A stretch of 18,579 bases of DNA. Origin: Chitinophagaceae bacterium (lineage in GTDB: Bacteria > Bacteroidota > Bacteroidia > Chitinophagales > Chitinophagaceae). The position numbers and the translations under genes are program-made. This document shows positions 15,187 through 18,579 of this stretch, one piece after another. The stretch lies in contig VIKJ01000032.1 of assembly GCA_008080615.1 (NCBI GenBank), positions 1 to 18,579 on the forward strand, in the 5' to 3' direction. Under the pieces are notes generated by a model. That model had not been told where the DNA came from. It ran no database searches and saw nothing but the letters and a program-made list of their open reading frames with translations. Every line of letters starts with the position of its first letter. Position 1 is the stretch's first letter.

Positions 15187-18100
15187 TTAAAATCCAACAT
15201 TAAGACCTAACTGATAGCTTTTGATATTTGGTACAGTGTTGTGGTCAACAGCACGATCCCAAGCTGAGTTATTTGCACCAGAACTAACTTCAGGATCATA
15301 ACCAGTGTATTTTGTGATAGTAATTAAGTTACGGCCAGAAAACAATAACTGAAGTTTAGTAAACCCTTTCAACTTAAACACTTTTGCAAAATCTACACCC
15401 ACAGAAATGTTACGCAATCTCCAGAATGAAGCATCTTCCATAAAGTAGCTCTTTGTACCGTTAGCCTGACGTACAGCATAAGCACCACGATAAAAAGCAG
15501 TCCAAGCTCAGCATGAATACCATCACGATACATCCACTGTTTGGTTTGGTTGTATAAGCTACTTCCACTAACCCAATCCCACTGCATACCAAAATTAACA
15601 ATACCCTTGTAATTAACACTGTTAATGAAAGACATATTGAACTTAGGATTTGGATCGCCTAAAGCAAAGCGTTTTGCAGATGCAAATGGTTGACGAGTAG
15701 TTTTATTTACTACATAACCATTACTAGCAACTACATAGTTGGCTTTTTCAGCAGCTGTAAAATAAGGAACGCCATCAGGATCTACCTCATCTAAAGATTT
15801 AGGAAATATATAACCATAGATCTGACCAATTTTCTCACCAGCTCTAACTATATATTGTGAACTTCCTGCATTAGATGTTTTAATTAATTGAGCATTGTTT
15901 AACACTTTATCAACCCAAGATTTTTGCTTACTAAAGTTAGCAGTGAAATCCCAGTTCCAGTCTTTATTACGATAAACATTTAAGTTTAATGATGCTTGAA
16001 TACCATTAGATTTCAATGTCATTGAGTTGGTTAACTGACGACCAATTCCAATACTAGGAGCAACATCTACTCTATCAATGATATTATCAGATGTTCTTTC
16101 CCAATAAGTAAAACCTAAGCTTCCAGAGCTTAACCAATTGCCTTTACCTAATTTAAATCCTAAATCTGTTCCAATTTCTAATTCCTTAGCAACCTCAACT
16201 TGTAAATCGGGGTTTGCATTTGAGATAGGAGTAGATAAACCAGTTTGAGTACCAATTGTAGCAGTACCCAAAATAGGGAAACGATCATAAGCACCAGGTT
16301 GAATACCTGCCTCACCATAAGCTGCACGAATTTTCCATTCGTTCAACACATTGGCAATTTTAGCATTTTGAAAGAATCCTAAACTTGTAGGTCTGAAGTA
16401 AAAATCTCCACGAGGGAAGGTAAAAGGTTTAGAACCTTGACCGAATGCAGAAGAATAGTCTGAACGTAAGCCCGCACTAACTCCTGCAATTTCACCCCAA
16501 TCGAAGTGTTGGTTTACTAAGATACCATAAGTAGCAAACTGGGTGATTGCATCAGTAGCAATATTAAATACCGCCATATTACTAGCTCTATATGGAGTAA
16601 AGTCTGGAGCATTTGAACCATAAGTCCAAAAATCTGAAGTTTCACGCTTACGATAATCCCAACCAACTAAGGTTGCAGACTTCAAAGGAATATTGATTTT
16701 GAAATCTTTTTCAAAATCTAATTTGATACTTGCGTTAGCAGTAAAGTTTTGGAAAGTACTAGTAAAAGTTCTTTCGTTTATTTCACCAGACTCAGAACCT
16801 GTTGTTGGTGATGCAAAAGAAGTTCTTGGAGAATAAAATTCTGCCCAATATTGCCAAAATTCTGCCCCTTCAACTGCTGTTTGATCTTTAATTTCATAAC
16901 GTGAGTTGTAAGTACTTCTATTAATACCATACTTAGCATCTAACTCTACGAATTTATTTAAACGATAGTTTAAGTTGAAGTTTTGTAAAACATCAATTGT
17001 TTGATCTTTAACTTTTGCATTTTCAACTACATAGTTAAAATTGTATGCGTTAACACCAACTGCATCACCAAAATATGGAGTCATAAATCCTTTATCATCA
17101 CGTGCCTCATAATTAGCAAAAGGACGTGAGTTATTGATTGCAAACAACATATTTCTACCAGTAGGATCTAACTGAGTATCATTTGTTCTAACTATTTGTG
17201 TAATAGAACGGAATTTTAAGCCTTTAGCCAATTCAACACCAATATTTGCTGTTAAGTTGGTTCTTGCATAATCACCGTTATTTCTAAACACAGTTTCTTG
17301 ACGAGAATCAGATAAAATGAATGCGAAATCCATTTTCTCTTTTGCTCCACTTATGTTAATAGAGTTGTTAAATGCATTGGCTTTTTTAAAGAACATTTTG
17401 TTGTGATCGTACCAAAGCAAGTTTTTATCATACAACTGATTTGCTTTACTTGAAGCTGAAATCAAATTGAATACAGGGTTAGTTAAATAAGAACCAGTTA
17501 CACCATCAAATGACAATGGAACACCAGCTCCATCTACCACATTACCTGCAGCATTTACAGCAAAAGAGTGGTATTTACTTTTATTTACATTTCCTACATT
17601 CAACAATTCGTTACTGATAACGCTAGAAGAAATGTCAATATTGATCTTACCCATTTTACCTTTCTTAGAAAATAATTGGATAACACCATTGGCACCTTGA
17701 GCTCCGTACAAAGTACTTGCTGCAGGTCCTTGAACAACCTCTACTCTTTCAATACCGTTCAAATCTAAACTTTCTAATCCTGTAGAAGCTATTTGAATAC
17801 CATCTAACAAGATCATCGGGCTAGTAGAACCATTTATAGAGTTAATACCTCTTAATAGAATTTGTGTTGGAGAACCAGGGCTACCATTAGTTGTACTAAT
17901 TTGAGCTCCTGCAATTTTACCAACTAAAGCACTACCAATATCAACTGTTGGTGCAGCAGGTAATTTATCAGCTGTAACAGACTCAACTGCAATTGCTAAC
18001 TTCTTTTTGCTTGTTGCAACACCTACACCCGTTACAACCACTTCATTTAGTGCTTTTGTATCGGTAACTAATTTAATCAGCAAATTAGTAGCATTGGCTG

Positions 18101-18347
18101 CTACTTGTTGATTCTCATAACCAATTTCAGAAACAATCAAGGTTGCACCTGATTTTACTTTAATAGAAAAAGAGCCATTTCCATCGGCGCTAACACCATT
18201 CTTGGTGCCCTTCTCTAATACAGAAGCCCCGGGTAAGGGATTTCCTTTGTCGTCCGTTACTTTACCAGTAACAGTAGTTGTTTGTGCCAAACCTGTTGCC
18301 AAGACAAACAGAAAGGCGCAAAAACTCATCAGCAGTTTTTTTCTCAT
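15187..18347 (-). pseudogene. SusC/RagA family TonB-dependent transporter, frame broken near the 3' end
   Basis: A SusC transporter whose reading frame is interrupted late. From the ATG at 18347 there is a signal peptide (MRKKLL..., cleavage near residue 21), a carboxypeptidase-regulatory-like domain at 26-95, a TonB-box-like NEVVVTGVG at 101-109, and a plug with ILLDGIQI, IERVEVVQGPAASTLYGAQGANGVIQL. The beta-barrel then continues to MYRDGIHAE at about 15507. After that the frame runs into unrelated residues and stops at 15393. The proper continuation, WTAFYRGAYAVRQANGTKSYFMEDASFWRLRN, is found in another frame from 15504 to the stop at 15187 (LNVGF). SusC relatives have about a dozen residues between these blocks, so a short out-of-frame deletion near 15502-15507 is likely. 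Without its last strands the barrel should not assemble. An ATG at 18374 is also in frame but gives a poorer signal. A sequencing or assembly error is a real alternative. Confidence 0.85.
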
Positions 18348-18420
18348 GTTGTTAATTTTAGGTATATAAGCCATTTATCAGGCTTTATGACCATCTAAAT
18401 AACTAAAAAGCTGTTCGGAA

Positions 18421-18492
18421 ACCTTAACAATCTGTTAATTTTAAGGTATTTTTAATTTAACATTGTAGCCAATTGTTCATTTTTAATACCTT
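18421..18492. promoter_or_regulatory. Dyad-rich region upstream of the right-hand susC
   Basis: Two overlapping symmetries lie about 75-145 nt before the susC start. The first is TTAAC-N5-GTTAA (18424-18438), nested in ACCTTAA...TTAAGGT (18421-18427 with 18441-18447). The second is a 50-nt imperfect hairpin: AAGGTATT (18443-18450) pairs with AATACCTT (18485-18492), and AACATTG pairs with CAATTGTT around a TAGC loop with one bulged base. They could be operator sites or a structured leader of the susC message. No clear -7/-33 pair was found. The outermost bases (18493-18579) show nothing that I can support as a gene. Confidence 0.35.
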
Positions 18493-18579
18493 TTTGAAAG
18501 GCTAGATGCAATGTCAGTAAAGGTTTCGGAAGAATTTGATGGAGCAAGAACTGGCAAAGCCTAAAAGTTGTACGTTTTT

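Noticed and set aside
8063..18347. A complete polysaccharide utilization locus
   Set aside because: There is no glycoside hydrolase, polysaccharide lyase, sulfatase, SusE/F-like lipoprotein or dedicated regulator in the window; only the SusC/SusD pairs are present.
18511..18564. A 17-codon plus-strand reading frame at the right edge (starts MSVKVSEEF)
   Set aside because: Too short, no promoter, ribosome-binding site or family resemblance; the span is indistinguishable from chance.

Overview
The window looks like chromosomal DNA of an AT-rich Bacteroidota, most likely a member of the Chitinophagaceae. The evidence is the gldD/gldE gliding genes, two SusC/SusD pairs, TAnnTTTG-like -7 promoter elements, weak or absent Shine-Dalgarno sites, and the gene order gldD-gldE-ssb-mutY facing HU-TPR-rng. 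No mobile element, CRISPR array, tRNA or rRNA gene was found.

Left third (1-4860, all minus strand). In transcription order the genes are mutY (A/G mismatch adenine glycosylase), ssb (single-stranded DNA-binding protein), gldE (CNNM/CBS membrane protein), gldD (gliding lipoprotein), a cysteine-rich DUF3109 protein, and the N-terminal part of lutB, which runs off the left edge. This is a known conserved neighbourhood in Bacteroidota. It joins DNA repair and gliding/type IX-secretion genes to a short housekeeping tail.

Middle (5023-7904, plus strand, divergent from mutY). The genes are an HU/IHF-type nucleoid protein, a membrane-anchored TPR protein and an RNase G/E homologue (rng). The rng reading frame is broken: about 38 nt encoding the start of the S1 domain are missing. 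A strong hairpin and a structured, pyrimidine-rich block separate the TPR gene from rng. A bidirectional terminator at 8006-8038 closes this side.

Right half (8063-18347, all minus strand). Two SusC/SusD outer-membrane uptake pairs flank one gene for a secreted protein of unknown function. The pair at 15187-18347/13537-15168 ends in a clear intrinsic terminator (13471-13499). Its susC also carries a short out-of-frame deletion near the 3' end. The pair at 9471-12548/8063-9451 is intact, and its mRNA probably begins with a small hairpin. No glycoside hydrolase, sigma/anti-sigma pair or other substrate-indicating gene lies in the window, so the transported ligands cannot be named.

No convincing new biological system is present. 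The most notable observations are the two small frame-breaking deletions of similar size in otherwise well-preserved conserved genes, several structured non-coding blocks, and the unrecognised secreted protein between the two uptake pairs.
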